From the NCBI GenBank assembly GCA_025060295.1, contig JANXCH010000001.1, positions 176,773-240,772 on the forward strand: a DNA stretch of 64,000 nucleotides, read 5' to 3'. How positions within the stretch are numbered: the stretch's first letter is position 1; the number at the start of each line of letters is the position of its first letter. Source of the stretch: Dehalococcoidia bacterium. Lineage in GTDB: Bacteria > Chloroflexota > Dehalococcoidia > Lucifugimonadales > HRBIN23. Position numbers and translations under genes: made by a program. Below the pieces are notes generated by a model. It was not told the origin of the DNA, ran no database searches, and saw only the letters and a program-made list of their open reading frames with translations. Positions 18,058-27,351 of the stretch are shown one piece after another.

Positions 18058-19308
18058 TCACAGGCCGAACTGGTCTATCAGGAGCAGGGCACGAGCAAGG
18101 ACCGACACCCCTACGGCCACGTGGTCATAGTCGGTCCACTCCTCCGGGCAATGGCTGAGGCCGTTACGGGAAGGAACAAAGAGCATTCCCACGGGGATGA
18201 CAGCGGCCAAGCGCGCCGAGTCGTGGGACGCACGGCTCACTATGGGCGCCCACCGCACACCCGTCTCCTGGCAGGCCTGTTCCAAGCGCTGGCGCACCCT
18301 CGGGGGAATGGTGACGGGTTCGTCGCAGTGCGTCCAGGCGAACTCCGTCTCCACTCCCCGACGCCGACCTATGGCGTGAATCTCCTTTTCCAAGCTGGTG
18401 CGAGCTAGGGTCAGGTCCTCCGCCGATGTGGAACGCACCTCCAGGTGCATGTCCACTCGCCCTGGGATGACATTGACCATGTTGGGATGTACCTGCAGGA
18501 AGCCCACAGTGCCCACCATCTCGGCATAGGAGCGCGCCAGGCGCTCCACACAGAGAACCAGTTCGGCAGCGGCACAGAGGGCATCGGCGCGCTCGTCCAT
18601 AGGAGTGGCTCCGGCGTGGTCAGCCCTCCCTCGGAAGCGGGCCACGGCGCGACAGGGAGCGGCGATAGCGGTTACCACGCCGACCTGTAACCCCTGGCGC
18701 TCCATTACCGCCCCCTGCTCAATGTGCAGTTCCAGGTGGCACAGCACACGGGCGGGGTCTAAGCGGGCCTCGGCCAGGCGGTCGGGATCGCCCCCGATAC
18801 CCCTGAGGAGGTCCACCAGGCGTCGTCCGTCGGGAAAGGTGGCCGTGTGCACCTGGGCGATATCCAGTTGCCCCGCCATGGCACGGCTCCCAAAGGGGGA
18901 GAAGCCATAGGCCGTGGGCTCCTCACAGGTGAAGACCACCACCTCCAGGGGATGGCGGGTGCGTATCCCCCCTCGGTTGAACAGACGCACCACCTCCAAC
19001 GCCCCCACGACGCCCACCATACCGTCAAAGCGCCCACCGGCACGCACGGTGTCTATGTGGGAGCCGGTCATCAGCACAGGGAGGTGAGGTTGTTGGCCCT
19101 CTCGCCGTCCGATGATGTTGGCGGCAGGGTCTATGCGCACGGTCAGACCCAACGCCTGCATCTGCTCCACGACCCACTGGCGCGCCTGCCGGTCCTCGGC
19201 GCTGAAGGCCAAACGGGTATAGGGCAGGTCGGGCTGGGTGAAGCGGGCCAAGGCCATAAGGTCGCGCTCCAGGCGTTGAGGCGAGGCCTCTAGGTAGGGG
19301 AGAGCCAT
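18058..19308 (-). CDS. M20-family amidohydrolase (N-carbamoyl-amino acid hydrolase/allantoate amidohydrolase type)
   Basis: A binuclear zinc hydrolase of 416 residues. Metal-ligand motifs are GSHIDTV (His, then Asp in GRFDG), CEEPT (Glu pair) and LELHIEQG (His). The dimerisation insert and the second-half signature RASHDSARLAA match the carbamoylase/allantoate amidohydrolase subgroup of M20. It cleaves an amide or ureido bond of an N-carbamoyl or related substrate; which one is not decided. ATG start with GAGGAGG five bases upstream. It lies 39 bases after the MmgE/PrpD gene on the same strand, a likely operon. Confidence 0.88.
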   Translation of the reverse strand: MALPYLEASPQRLERDLMALARFTQPDLPYTRLAFSAEDRQARQWVVEQMQALGLTVRIDPAANIIGRREGQQPHLPVLMTGSHIDTVRAGGRFDGMVGVVGALEVVRLFNRGGIRTRHPLEVVVFTCEEPTAYGFSPFGSRAMAGQLDIAQVHTATFPDGRRLVDLLRGIGGDPDRLAEARLDPARVLCHLELHIEQGAVMERQGLQVGVVTAIAAPCRAVARFRGRADHAGATPMDERADALCAAAELVLCVERLARSYAEMVGTVGFLQVHPNMVNVIPGRVDMHLEVRSTSAEDLTLARTSLEKEIHAIGRRRGVETEFAWTHCDEPVTIPPRVRQRLEQACQETGVRWAPIVSRASHDSARLAAVIPVGMLFVPSRNGLSHCPEEWTDYDHVAVGVSVLARALLLIDQFGL

Positions 19309-19347
19309 TGTAGCCTCCTCACGGCGACCCAGGAGGGCGATGTAGCG

Positions 19348-20727
19348 CTATCCCTGCTTCCCATCCCCAGGAAGGCGCACGGCCAGAGGGCGCATCACGC
19401 GGGTAACATCCTCTACGCCCTCCAATCCCAACACCAGGTCGATGGTTTTGAGCAGGGCAGAACGGGACAGCACCAGGCGAGCATTGTCGGAAAACTTGTC
19501 CAGAATTTCCTGGCGGGAGAGGGGGTGTTGGGGATCGCCCTTGATAAAGTCTCCCGGATGGCGTAAAACACGACCATCCTTGAGGTACACGGTTACGGGT
19601 GTGCCCTGGTGGAGGATGTCGCCCGTTTCGGCCACCACCTTCCACTCCACCCGGCGCATCATCTCTTGAATGCGGGGGTCGCGCACCACTGCATCGGTGA
19701 AGGTGTCGCGCACCACGTGGCCCAGCACGAGGGCGGCTGCAACATTGAAGTGTAAACTGAACTTGCCTTGGTAGCCTGTCTGGGGAATGGTGTATTGCAA
19801 GACGAGGGGCAAAACGGGCCCCGATTCCACCACCACCCTGTCCACCTGCTCCCAGGTGAAGGGGGTCTGCTGGCGCAGGGCATACAAGGCGTCCAGCACC
19901 CGATGGTTACCTCCACAGCAGGGGTATTTCTTAAGGGTGATGCCAGGATGCAGGATGTGAAAGGGGCTACCCAGGTTTGTGATGGCCTTTTCCGCGTCCC
20001 AGCGCCCCTTGCCGGCGAAGGCGTCCATGAAGCCGTAGGGAGCCTCCAACACATCAGCGCGGGCCGTGAAGCCTTCGCGCGCCAAAAGCGCCGCCATCAC
20101 TCCCCCCCACGCAGCGTGGCCGGGGTGCAGGGGCTTGGTCATGGTGCCGAAGTTATCTTTGAGGCCAGCGGACAGGGAAGCAGCGATGCCCAGGGCCATC
20201 TGGGTCTGGGCGGGCGGGAGGTGTAACAGACGGGCACAAGCAGCAGCCGCACCCACCGTGCCGTAGATACTGGTGGAGTGGAAACCCTGGCTGTACAGTT
20301 CCTGGCCGGCGGCCGCCAGTTTCCCCTCCACCTCCAGGCCGGCGATGAAGGCAGTGAGCACCTCCTTGCCCGAGGCGTGCAGGTGCTCCCCCAAGCCCAG
20401 CACAGCGGGAAGCACCGGCACAGTGGGATGTCCCACACTCATACCCATGTCGTCATAGTCCAAGGCGTGGCCCATAGCTCCATTCGCCAGGGCGGCCTGG
20501 GCGGCGGAGGTCTTCCACGGGGCACCGATGACAGTGGCCTCAGGTTTGCCCCCCATCTGACGAACAACGCTTTTGACGATCCGCCCGACGCCGTCCACAG
20601 AGCCTGCCAGGGCAACACCCAGGCAGTCCAGAATAACTTCCTTGCCTATGCGCAAAGCCTCGGGGGGAATGTCCTCGTAGGAAAGGGTGGAAACGAAACG
20701 GGCGAGGGTTTCGGTTACCGCCGGCAT
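19348..20727 (-). CDS. MmgE/PrpD family protein
   Basis: A 459-residue member of the MmgE/PrpD family, which includes 2-methylcitrate dehydratase, cis-aconitate decarboxylase and other dehydratase-like enzymes. Seen are ALANGAMGHALDYDD, GHPTVPVLPAVL and the cysteine motif KKYPCCGGNHRVLDAL, all typical. No prpB or prpC is nearby, so propionate metabolism is not supported by context; pairing with an M20 amidohydrolase suggests catabolism of an unidentified substrate. The start is placed at 20727, with CAGGAG six bases upstream; two other in-frame ATGs lie just before. Confidence 0.88.
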   Translation of the reverse strand: MPAVTETLARFVSTLSYEDIPPEALRIGKEVILDCLGVALAGSVDGVGRIVKSVVRQMGGKPEATVIGAPWKTSAAQAALANGAMGHALDYDDMGMSVGHPTVPVLPAVLGLGEHLHASGKEVLTAFIAGLEVEGKLAAAGQELYSQGFHSTSIYGTVGAAAACARLLHLPPAQTQMALGIAASLSAGLKDNFGTMTKPLHPGHAAWGGVMAALLAREGFTARADVLEAPYGFMDAFAGKGRWDAEKAITNLGSPFHILHPGITLKKYPCCGGNHRVLDALYALRQQTPFTWEQVDRVVVESGPVLPLVLQYTIPQTGYQGKFSLHFNVAAALVLGHVVRDTFTDAVVRDPRIQEMMRRVEWKVVAETGDILHQGTPVTVYLKDGRVLRHPGDFIKGDPQHPLSRQEILDKFSDNARLVLSRSALLKTIDLVLGLEGVEDVTRVMRPLAVRLPGDGKQG

Positions 20728-20890
20728 TGTCATCTCCTGACTATGCACTCAGGGGCATGGTGGCCGTTGGGGAGCGACCTGTCAAGAAGGGAAGGCCGCA
20801 CACCAGGTGCAGATCGTAGGCATATGTCAGTGCCTTTCACCCCTGGCACGCACATGTGCATAATAGCTAACCTACGACGTGAGGTATCTT

Positions 20891-22390
20891 ATGGTGCACG
20901 GCATTATCGCCATCCACGGTATAGGCGAGGGGCAAAGGCGCGGAGAGTTTCTGGCGGAACTGGTGAACGCTGTTGCCGACTTTCTGGAGGAGGCTGGGGG
21001 GAAGGTGGAACGGCGCTTCCAGGTGGGGGAACGCGCCACAGCCTATCTAAGGGTTACAGCCCCTGAGGGGGTGGAGGAGTTTGAGTTTGTGGAGGCCTAC
21101 TGGGCTGACGCCTTTCCACCGCCAAGGGCCACGGCAGTGTTGGGCTGGCTGTGGCCCCAGGTGCGTGCGCAGGTGTCCCTTTTATGGGCTGGCCTCCGCG
21201 ATGCGGCCAACGATGCCACTTTTGACCCCACAGGCCGTGGCGCTCCTGCGGTGAGAAACCACACCCCCACCTTTTCCTGGGGGACACGCCTTGCCCATGT
21301 GGCGTGGCTGGTTACCCTGGCCATCCTGTTGCTGGTGGCCGGGGTGGTGTTCCTACCAGTGCTAGCGCTTTTGCAAGTCCTGATGTTGCTTCCCCTTCCG
21401 TCTGCCCTAGGGCCGATGGGCCTACTGGGGAAAACGATCGCCCCTGTCCTCGCCATAGAGCCTTTCCTCATCCGTGTGGTGGGCGACACCTATCGGTATG
21501 TGAACGATGGTGCCTGGGCAGCCAACATCCGCGGCATCGTGGAGCGGTGCCTGGTGGAGATGGTCGTCCGCCCAGAGGTAAGCGACATCACCATTGTGGC
21601 CCATTCCCAGGGATGCGCCATCGCCTATGACGCTTTGGCCGAGGGGAGTCCCGTGGGACAGGCACTTCGCCTCCACCCCAAGCGCCTCACCCTGGTCACT
21701 CTGGGGAGCGGTATTAATCGCATCTTTGCCTTGGCCCACAACTCCAGTTCCTACGCCCGTCGGCGCTTCTCCCTGCCTCTAGATTCAGCTGTGAGGGGAG
21801 CGGGCCAGGTTCTCGCTTTAGAGGACCTGCGCCGACGTTTCTATTGGGTAGACCTCTACGCCCGTTTGGACCCCGTTCCCGCGGGGCCGGTGTCCGACTC
21901 CATCCTTCGGCAAGCGGGACTGGACCCTGGCCAGGTGAAACGGCGGCGCGTGATTAACACCGACAACCCCGTGAGCGACCATTCCCTGTGTTCCTACTTG
22001 GGCAACCGGGACTTGGTCTTACCCCGGGTGGTGCGTGCCCTGTATGGGGGCGATGACCGTTGGAAAGAGGTAACTAGCGTCCGCCCTGAGCAGGTGCGCT
22101 GGCGCACCCGTGCAGTGGCCTTTATCCACCTGCCTTGGGTGATATGGGTCTGGGGGGTGATGGCCCTGGCCCTCATCCTGGTGTTCTGGGAAGGGGGTCG
22201 GGAGGGATTGGTGGGCGCGGTGGGGCCTAAGGTGCAGGCGCTGCCCGGGCTGGGGCAGGTATTGGAACGCCTGAAGACCGAAAGCCTGCAAGCGGCGTTC
22301 GCGGCTGTACTTGTGGCTGGGGCTTTAGGGGGTGTTGCTATCTTGGTAAGCCAGGTCCTGCGGATGACCGTAGCTCGGGGGCGCTTGTAG
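20891..22390 (+). CDS. Membrane-associated alpha/beta-hydrolase-like protein, function unknown
   Basis: 499 residues. The N terminus VHGIIAIHGIGEG looks like the first strand and oxyanion HG motif of an alpha/beta hydrolase, and TIVAHSQGCAIAYDAL carries a nucleophile elbow (AHSQG). A hydrophobic block with two likely membrane helices (about residues 135-190) is inserted between them, and two more helices lie at about 415-435 and 470-490. The candidate acid and histidine are in WVDLYARLDPVP and NPVSDHSLCSY. A membrane-bound lipase or esterase is plausible but not established. The ATG at 20891 follows GTGAGGT; an upstream GTG adds four residues. No partner gene is obvious: the flanking operons go their own ways. 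Confidence 0.75.
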   Translation: MVHGIIAIHGIGEGQRRGEFLAELVNAVADFLEEAGGKVERRFQVGERATAYLRVTAPEGVEEFEFVEAYWADAFPPPRATAVLGWLWPQVRAQVSLLWAGLRDAANDATFDPTGRGAPAVRNHTPTFSWGTRLAHVAWLVTLAILLLVAGVVFLPVLALLQVLMLLPLPSALGPMGLLGKTIAPVLAIEPFLIRVVGDTYRYVNDGAWAANIRGIVERCLVEMVVRPEVSDITIVAHSQGCAIAYDALAEGSPVGQALRLHPKRLTLVTLGSGINRIFALAHNSSSYARRRFSLPLDSAVRGAGQVLALEDLRRRFYWVDLYARLDPVPAGPVSDSILRQAGLDPGQVKRRRVINTDNPVSDHSLCSYLGNRDLVLPRVVRALYGGDDRWKEVTSVRPEQVRWRTRAVAFIHLPWVIWVWGVMALALILVFWEGGREGLVGAVGPKVQALPGLGQVLERLKTESLQAAFAAVLVAGALGGVAILVSQVLRMTVARGRL

Positions 22391-22407
22391 ACCTGCCGCA
22401 GGGATTT

Positions 22408-22421
22408 GTGAGCGCTCTCAC
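22408..22421 (+). promoter_or_regulatory. Inverted repeat abutting the nuo promoter (possible operator)
   Basis: GTGAG-CGCT-CTCAC is a perfect 5-bp inverted repeat that ends exactly where the -35 box of the nuo operon begins. It recalls LacI-type operator half-sites, but no regulator gene is near. It is not followed by a U run, so it is a poor terminator for the upstream hydrolase. Confidence 0.4.
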
Positions 22422-22450
22422 TTGCACGGCCTTCCCCCCTGTGCTATAGT
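22422..22450 (+). promoter_or_regulatory. Promoter of the nuo operon
   Basis: TTGCAC (22422-22427), 17-bp spacer, TATAGT (22445-22450), 29 bases upstream of nuoA. GGGGGAGGG before the ATG is the Shine-Dalgarno. This is the best promoter match seen for the complex I operon. Confidence 0.65.
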
Positions 22451-22479
22451 ATCTGCAAACGAGGGGGAGGGCTCATCGG

Positions 22480-22872
22480 ATGACCGACCCGCTCCTGGCT
22501 GACTACTACCGCCAATACGGCCTCATCGTGATCTTCACTGGCCTGGCGGTGTTCGTCCCAGCCAGCATGCTCCTCCTTTCTTGGCTTCTGTATCGCTTGC
22601 GCATTCGCCCCTACAAGCCCACACCCACCAAACTGGACACCTACGAGTGCGGGATGCAGACTGTTGGGGGGCGGTGGGAGCGCTTCAATTTCCGCTATTA
22701 CTTATATGCTCTGTTGTTCGTCATCTTTGATGTGGAGGCGGTGTTCTTATTCCCTTGGGCGGTGGAGTTCCAACGCCTGGGGCTATTTGCCCTGGTGGAG
22801 ATGCTGGTCTTCCTGGGGATTTTGACCGTGGGATGGGCTTACGCCTGGCGGAAAGGGGCTCTGCAATGGTAA
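22480..22872 (+). CDS. nuoA: NADH-quinone oxidoreductase subunit A
   Basis: Small membrane subunit of complex I (130 residues, three membrane helices). The loop after helix 1 has [20 protein letters not shown] with the conserved cysteine that lies near the quinone tunnel, and [16 protein letters not shown] is the typical second-helix signature. First gene of the operon. Its 3' end overlaps nuoB by 7 bases. Confidence 0.95.
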   Translation: MTDPLLADYYRQYGLIVIFTGLAVFVPASMLLLSWLLYRLRIRPYKPTPTKLDTYECGMQTVGGRWERFNFRYYLYALLFVIFDVEAVFLFPWAVEFQRLGLFALVEMLVFLGILTVGWAYAWRKGALQW

Positions 22873-23492
22873 CCGCGCCGAAGCAGGAACCGACAGTCCG
22901 TGCGCCCCTGTATACCCAGACGGGCGACCTGGACCGCCGCGAGGGCGAGGAAATCAACCTCCTCAAAGCGACCCATACCCAGCCCTTCCCTGACCCTCTC
23001 ATCCAGGTGCCCCAGGATCTGCAACGCAATGTTCTGGTAACCACTGTGGATGCTCTGCTGAACTGGGGGCGCAAGTCGGCGGTGTGGCCTGTGGCCTTTG
23101 GGCTGGCGTGTTGCGCCTTTGAGATGATGGCCAGCGCCATGTCCCGTTTTGACATCGCCCGTTTCGGGATGGAGGCCTTCCGGGCGTCGCCCCGCCAAGC
23201 GGATCTCATGATTGTCGCCGGCACCGTGACGTGGAAGATGGCCCCCGCCATTAAACGCATCTACGAACAGATGGCGGAACCCAAATGGGTGATCTCGATG
23301 GGGGCGTGTGCCACCTGTGGAGGGCCGTACTACAACATCTACAGCGTGGTGCCGGGGGTCAACCACCTGGTGCCTGTGGACGTGTATGTGCCTGGATGCC
23401 CGCCTCGTCCCGACGCCCTCCTGTACGGCATTATGCAACTGCACGAGAAAATCCGTCGCTATAGTATCGCAGGCAAGAAAGCAGGGTTCTAG
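22866..23492 (+). CDS. nuoB: NADH-quinone oxidoreductase subunit B
   Basis: The 208-residue subunit that holds iron-sulfur cluster N2, the last electron carrier before quinone. All four ligands are visible: the tandem CC in LACCAFEMM, the Cys in GACATCGG and the Cys in VPGCPPRP. The first 45 residues are a non-conserved extension. The ATG overlaps the end of nuoA (ATGGTAA). A frame reaching back to 22755 lies inside nuoA and is rejected. Confidence 0.96.
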   Translation: MVTAPKQEPTVRAPLYTQTGDLDRREGEEINLLKATHTQPFPDPLIQVPQDLQRNVLVTTVDALLNWGRKSAVWPVAFGLACCAFEMMASAMSRFDIARFGMEAFRASPRQADLMIVAGTVTWKMAPAIKRIYEQMAEPKWVISMGACATCGGPYYNIYSVVPGVNHLVPVDVYVPGCPPRPDALLYGIMQLHEKIRRYSIAGKKAGF

Positions 23493-23939
23493 ATGACCAA
23501 GCCCCTCCTGGCTTCCGAAGTTGGGAAGAAGGTAGAGGAGGGGGTGCCGGGGTCGGTGGTGCGCGCTCAAGGGGACACCCTTTGGGTGCACCCCGAGCGT
23601 CTCCTAGAGGTCTGCCGTCTGCTGAAGGAGACGCCCGGCTTGGAGTTGACCTACCTGGTGGCCATCACCGGGGTAGACTATATTGAATACTTTGAAGTGG
23701 TCTACCACCTGGTGTCCATCCGCCACAACCACTCCCTGGTGCTCAAGGTGCAGGTTTATGGGCGGGATGAGCCTACCGTTCCTTCCGTCGTGTCGGTCTG
23801 GCAGGGGGCCGATTACCAGGAGCGGGAGGTGTATGACCTGATGGGGGTGCGTTTTGCTGGACACCCCAACCTGAAGCGCATCCTGACATGGGAGGGCTTT
23901 CCGGGACACCCTCTGCGTAAAGACCATCTCGGGGCATAG
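23493..23939 (+). CDS. nuoC: NADH-quinone oxidoreductase subunit C
   Basis: A 148-residue peripheral-arm subunit (30-kDa type) that packs against NuoD and NuoB. DYIEYFEVVYHLVS and the C-terminal ADYQEREVYDLMGVRFAGHPNLKRIL match the family signature. Its ATG directly follows the nuoB stop and it is two bases from nuoD. The subunit is short but complete; it is not fused to NuoD as in some bacteria. Confidence 0.95.
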   Translation: MTKPLLASEVGKKVEEGVPGSVVRAQGDTLWVHPERLLEVCRLLKETPGLELTYLVAITGVDYIEYFEVVYHLVSIRHNHSLVLKVQVYGRDEPTVPSVVSVWQGADYQEREVYDLMGVRFAGHPNLKRILTWEGFPGHPLRKDHLGA

Positions 23940-23941
23940 CC

Positions 23942-25045
23942 ATGACGCTGCAGGGCGAGCCGGTCATTATCAACATAGGCCCCCAGCACCCCAGCACCCA
24001 CGGGGTGTTCCGCCTACGGGTGCTCTTTGATGGGGAGGTAGTGCAAGACCTGGAGCCGGTGTTCGGCTACTTGCACCGGGGCACCGAGAAACTGGCCGAG
24101 GAGCGGGCCTATACCCAGATCGTTACCCTTACCGACCGCCTGGACTATGTATCCTCTATGACCAACAACCACGCCTATGTGCTGGCGGTGGAGAAACTGG
24201 CGCGCATCCGCCCCACTGAACGGGGAATGTATCTGCGGGTTATTGCCGCGGAACTGTCCCGCCTGGCTAGCCACCTGGTAGCCACGGGCTTCTTTCTGCA
24301 AGACTTAGGAGCCTTCGCCACGCCCTTGATGTATTGTTTCCGTGAGCGGGAGCGCATCCTGGACCTGATGGAGATGTTGTGTGGAGCGCGCATCACCTTC
24401 AGTTATATGCGTCCTGGTGGTGTATTCCAGGATGCTCCGCCAGACTTCTGGCCCGCCATCCAGCAGTTCCTGAGTGAGATGCCCCACTACCTGGACGAGT
24501 TGGAGCACCTGCTGACAGAAAACGAGGTTATTCTGGCTCGCACCAAGGGGGTGGGCATTTTGCCGGCGCAGGTGGCCATCAACTGTTCCGTGAGCGGGCC
24601 GGTGCTCCGCGCTAGCGGTGTGCAGTGGGACATCCGGAAAGTGGACCCCTACGATGTGTATGACCGCTTGGAGTTCGACATTCCGGTGGGAACTCACGGT
24701 GACTGTTACGACCGCATGATGGTGCGCTTGCAGGAGATGCGCCAGAGCCTGCGCATCCTGGGGCAGGCGGTGCGGGATATCCCCTCTGGCCCCGCCCGTG
24801 CCCCCGTGCCCTTCTTCCTCCGCCCCCCGCCCGGGGAGGCCTATGCCCATGTGGAATCCCCGAAGGGGGAACTGGGTTTCTACCTGGTGAGCGACGGGGG
24901 GATATCACCCTACCGTTGTAAGATTCGCTCCCCCTCCTTTATCAACTTGACGCCCCTGCGGGAGTTGCTGCGGGGGTGGAAAATGGCTGACCTGATAGTG
25001 ATTTTCGGGAGCATTGACATCAATATGGGGGAGGTGGATCGCTAA
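23942..25045 (+). CDS. nuoD: NADH-quinone oxidoreductase subunit D
   Basis: The 49-kDa type subunit forming the quinone site with NuoB (367 residues). IGPQHPSTHGVFRL carries the quinone-binding histidine, and SRLASHL and the C-terminal DINMGEVDR are diagnostic. It shares one base with the nuoH start (TAATG). Confidence 0.96.
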   Translation: MTLQGEPVIINIGPQHPSTHGVFRLRVLFDGEVVQDLEPVFGYLHRGTEKLAEERAYTQIVTLTDRLDYVSSMTNNHAYVLAVEKLARIRPTERGMYLRVIAAELSRLASHLVATGFFLQDLGAFATPLMYCFRERERILDLMEMLCGARITFSYMRPGGVFQDAPPDFWPAIQQFLSEMPHYLDELEHLLTENEVILARTKGVGILPAQVAINCSVSGPVLRASGVQWDIRKVDPYDVYDRLEFDIPVGTHGDCYDRMMVRLQEMRQSLRILGQAVRDIPSGPARAPVPFFLRPPPGEAYAHVESPKGELGFYLVSDGGISPYRCKIRSPSFINLTPLRELLRGWKMADLIVIFGSIDINMGEVDR

Positions 25046-26253
25046 TGGGGCCGTGGCTCGCCCAGAACAGCATCTACCGTAACATTTACGCTTTTTTGGA
25101 CGGTGTGCTGCCCGCCCCGTTGGGGTGGCTGGCCTATTTTCTGGCGGGGTTCACCATTATGTTTCTGCTGATCAACGGGGTACTCCTGCTGGCGGCGGGG
25201 ATGGTATACGCGGAGCGCCGCCTGCTAGGACGGTTCCAGGCACGCTTGGGGCCCAATCGTGTCGGCCCCTTCGGCATTCTCCAGCCCTTCGCCGATATCA
25301 TCAAACTGATTCTGAAGGAAGATGTGGTGCCCCGAGGGGCGGATGTGCTCCTGTTCACCGCTGCCCCCGTGATGATGGCCGCCCCTTTGTTCCTCATCAC
25401 GGCGGTTATTCCCTTTGGGCAGAACTCCTACCTGGCCAACCTGAATATAGGGGTGCTCTACCTGGTGGCGGTAACGGGTATCTCCACGTTGGCCATCTTC
25501 TTGGGGGGGTGGGCAACGGGCAATAAGTACGCAATGTTCGGGGCCATGCGCGCCGTTGCCCAACTGATCAGTTATGAGGTGCCCCTGGTGTTGGCGCTGG
25601 TGGGGCTGGTGCTTTTGGCGGGGTCTCTGTCCCTGGTGCAGGTGGTGGAGGCGCAACGCCTGCCCTTCCTCCTGCTCCAGCCTTTGGGGTTTTTCGTGTT
25701 CTTCGCCGCCACCAGCGCCGAGTTGAACCGCACCCCCTTTGACCTTATGGAGGCCGAATCGGAGATCATCGCCGGCTACCACATTGAATACACGGGGATG
25801 CGCTTCGGGCTGTTCCAGTTGGCGGAGTTCGGGGGGGTGGTGGTCTCCTCGGCCCTTATGGCCACCCTGTTCCTGCGAGGGTGGGAGAACCCCTTCGTGC
25901 CGCAGGGCTGGCCACAGGTGCTCCCCTCGCACCTGTGGTTCCTGCTCAAGACCCTGCTGTTTGTGTTTCTGTTCATCTGGGTGCGGGCCACCTGGCCCCG
26001 CCTGCGCATTGACCAGGTGATGGGCTTCGCCTGGAAGGTGCTTATGCCTCTGGCCCTCATCAACCTAGTGGTAACGGGGATGGAAGTGTGGCTGTGGCCC
26101 CAGCCTACTACCGCCCAGTTGTGGGGGATGGTGGTGATCAACTGGGCGGTGGCCGGGGCGTGTCTGGTGGTCTTTAGCACCCTGATGGAGCGGTGGGGGA
26201 AGCGACCTACCGCCTCGGTGGTGCCGGTGCGTCTTTCGGCGGAGGTGCGGTAA
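25045..26253 (+). CDS. nuoH: NADH-quinone oxidoreductase subunit H
   Basis: A membrane subunit (402 residues, eight or more helices) that links the quinone cavity to the proton channels. Seen are AERRLLGRFQARLGPNRVGPFGILQPFADIIKL, the acidic loop ELNRTPFDLMEAESEIIAGYHIEYTGM and WVRATWPRLRIDQVMGFAWKVLMPL. Longer than E. coli NuoH by an extended C-terminal region with further hydrophobic segments. Overlaps nuoD and nuoI by one base each. Confidence 0.96.
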   Translation: MGPWLAQNSIYRNIYAFLDGVLPAPLGWLAYFLAGFTIMFLLINGVLLLAAGMVYAERRLLGRFQARLGPNRVGPFGILQPFADIIKLILKEDVVPRGADVLLFTAAPVMMAAPLFLITAVIPFGQNSYLANLNIGVLYLVAVTGISTLAIFLGGWATGNKYAMFGAMRAVAQLISYEVPLVLALVGLVLLAGSLSLVQVVEAQRLPFLLLQPLGFFVFFAATSAELNRTPFDLMEAESEIIAGYHIEYTGMRFGLFQLAEFGGVVVSSALMATLFLRGWENPFVPQGWPQVLPSHLWFLLKTLLFVFLFIWVRATWPRLRIDQVMGFAWKVLMPLALINLVVTGMEVWLWPQPTTAQLWGMVVINWAVAGACLVVFSTLMERWGKRPTASVVPVRLSAEVR

Positions 26254-26807
26254 TGCCGTATGGGCTTGGCCTCCTCAAGGGGATGCTGGTAACTCTGACC
26301 AACTTTCGGCGCAAGCCCTTCACCATCCAATACCCTGAGGAGCGGGTGCCCCAACACCCCCGCTTCCGCGGCGAGGACTTCGTCTGGTATGAGGAGCGGT
26401 GCACGGGGTGTGCCTCCTGCGCCAAGTTTTGTCCCCTGGGCATCATCCGCATTGTGACGCGCCCCAGTGGGATGCAGACCCAGGAGGGAGAGAAGTACGC
26501 TTTAGAGGTGTTTGACATTGACTTGGCCCGGTGCATGTTCTGCGGGCTGTGTGTGGAGGCGTGCCCGTACGACGCCCTGCATATGGGGAGTGGGTTTGAA
26601 CGAGCGCGCTACACCCGCAAAGATTTGGTGATGACGATAGACGAATTGCGCCGCGCCCCGAAGCGGCCGAGCACCTGGTTCCGCCCCCAGTTGGAGGGCA
26701 AGGGCTACAATCCCCATACCGACCGTCCTCTGGAATGGCACGAGGTGGGACGCCACCAGGCTCCCTCTCTGGCCGATATGCAGGGGCGCTGGGTGGAGGA
26801 GCGGTAA
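26253..26807 (+). CDS. nuoI: NADH-quinone oxidoreductase subunit I
   Basis: The 184-residue ferredoxin-like subunit carrying clusters N6a and N6b: CTGCASCAKFCP and CMFCGLCVEACP supply two full sets of four cysteines. The start is the ATG in the TAATG overlap with nuoH; the frame upstream of it is inside nuoH. In a complex lacking the NADH module, this would be the likely electron entry side. Confidence 0.96.
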   Translation: MPYGLGLLKGMLVTLTNFRRKPFTIQYPEERVPQHPRFRGEDFVWYEERCTGCASCAKFCPLGIIRIVTRPSGMQTQEGEKYALEVFDIDLARCMFCGLCVEACPYDALHMGSGFERARYTRKDLVMTIDELRRAPKRPSTWFRPQLEGKGYNPHTDRPLEWHEVGRHQAPSLADMQGRWVEER

Positions 26808-27349
26808 TGCCCACCGGCGGTGAGACATCCCCCTTCTTCGCCCTAGTGTGGTGGAGCACGGCGATAGGGACGGTGGTGGCTGCGTGGCTGATGGTGTTTA
26901 TGCGGGATCTGCTCAAGGCGGCAGTGGCGATGGTGGTGGTGTTCTTGGCAGTGGCGGGATTTCTGGTCATGCTGAACGCCGAGTTCCTGGCAGTGGTGCA
27001 GGTGCTCATTTATGTGGGGGCGGTGTCCATCCTGGTGGTGTTTGCTGTCTTGCTCACCAGGGATATCGTGCAGGCTAACGCTCCCCATCGCTACCAGGGA
27101 TGGGTGTTCCTCCTGTCGGGTTTGGTGCTTGTCCTGCTGGTGTTCGTCGTGTTGGCGACGCCGTGGCACCTTCTATCGAATGTTCCCCTCCCCTCCGAGA
27201 CGCAGGATGCCCTGGTTGAAGTGGCAGTGAACCCCACCCCTTCTTTAGGACGATTACTGGTGCGGGAGTTTGTCCTGCCCTTTGAGGCGGTATCGGTCGT
27301 CTTGCTGGCTGCCTTGATTGGAGCCTTGGTCATCGCACGGGAGCGGTAA
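26807..27349 (+). CDS. nuoJ: NADH-quinone oxidoreductase subunit J
   Basis: A membrane subunit (180 residues, five helices). The third-helix segment AEFLAVVQVLIYVGAVSILVVFAVLLT is the family signature with the pi-bulge tyrosine region. TAATG coupling to nuoI; two bases to nuoK. Confidence 0.95.
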   Translation: MPTGGETSPFFALVWWSTAIGTVVAAWLMVFMRDLLKAAVAMVVVFLAVAGFLVMLNAEFLAVVQVLIYVGAVSILVVFAVLLTRDIVQANAPHRYQGWVFLLSGLVLVLLVFVVLATPWHLLSNVPLPSETQDALVEVAVNPTPSLGRLLVREFVLPFEAVSVVLLAALIGALVIARER

Positions 27350-27351
27350 CC

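Noticed and set aside
22408..22421. Inverted repeat as terminator of the upstream hydrolase gene
   Set aside because: Only five base pairs and no U tract; its position next to the -35 box fits an operator better.
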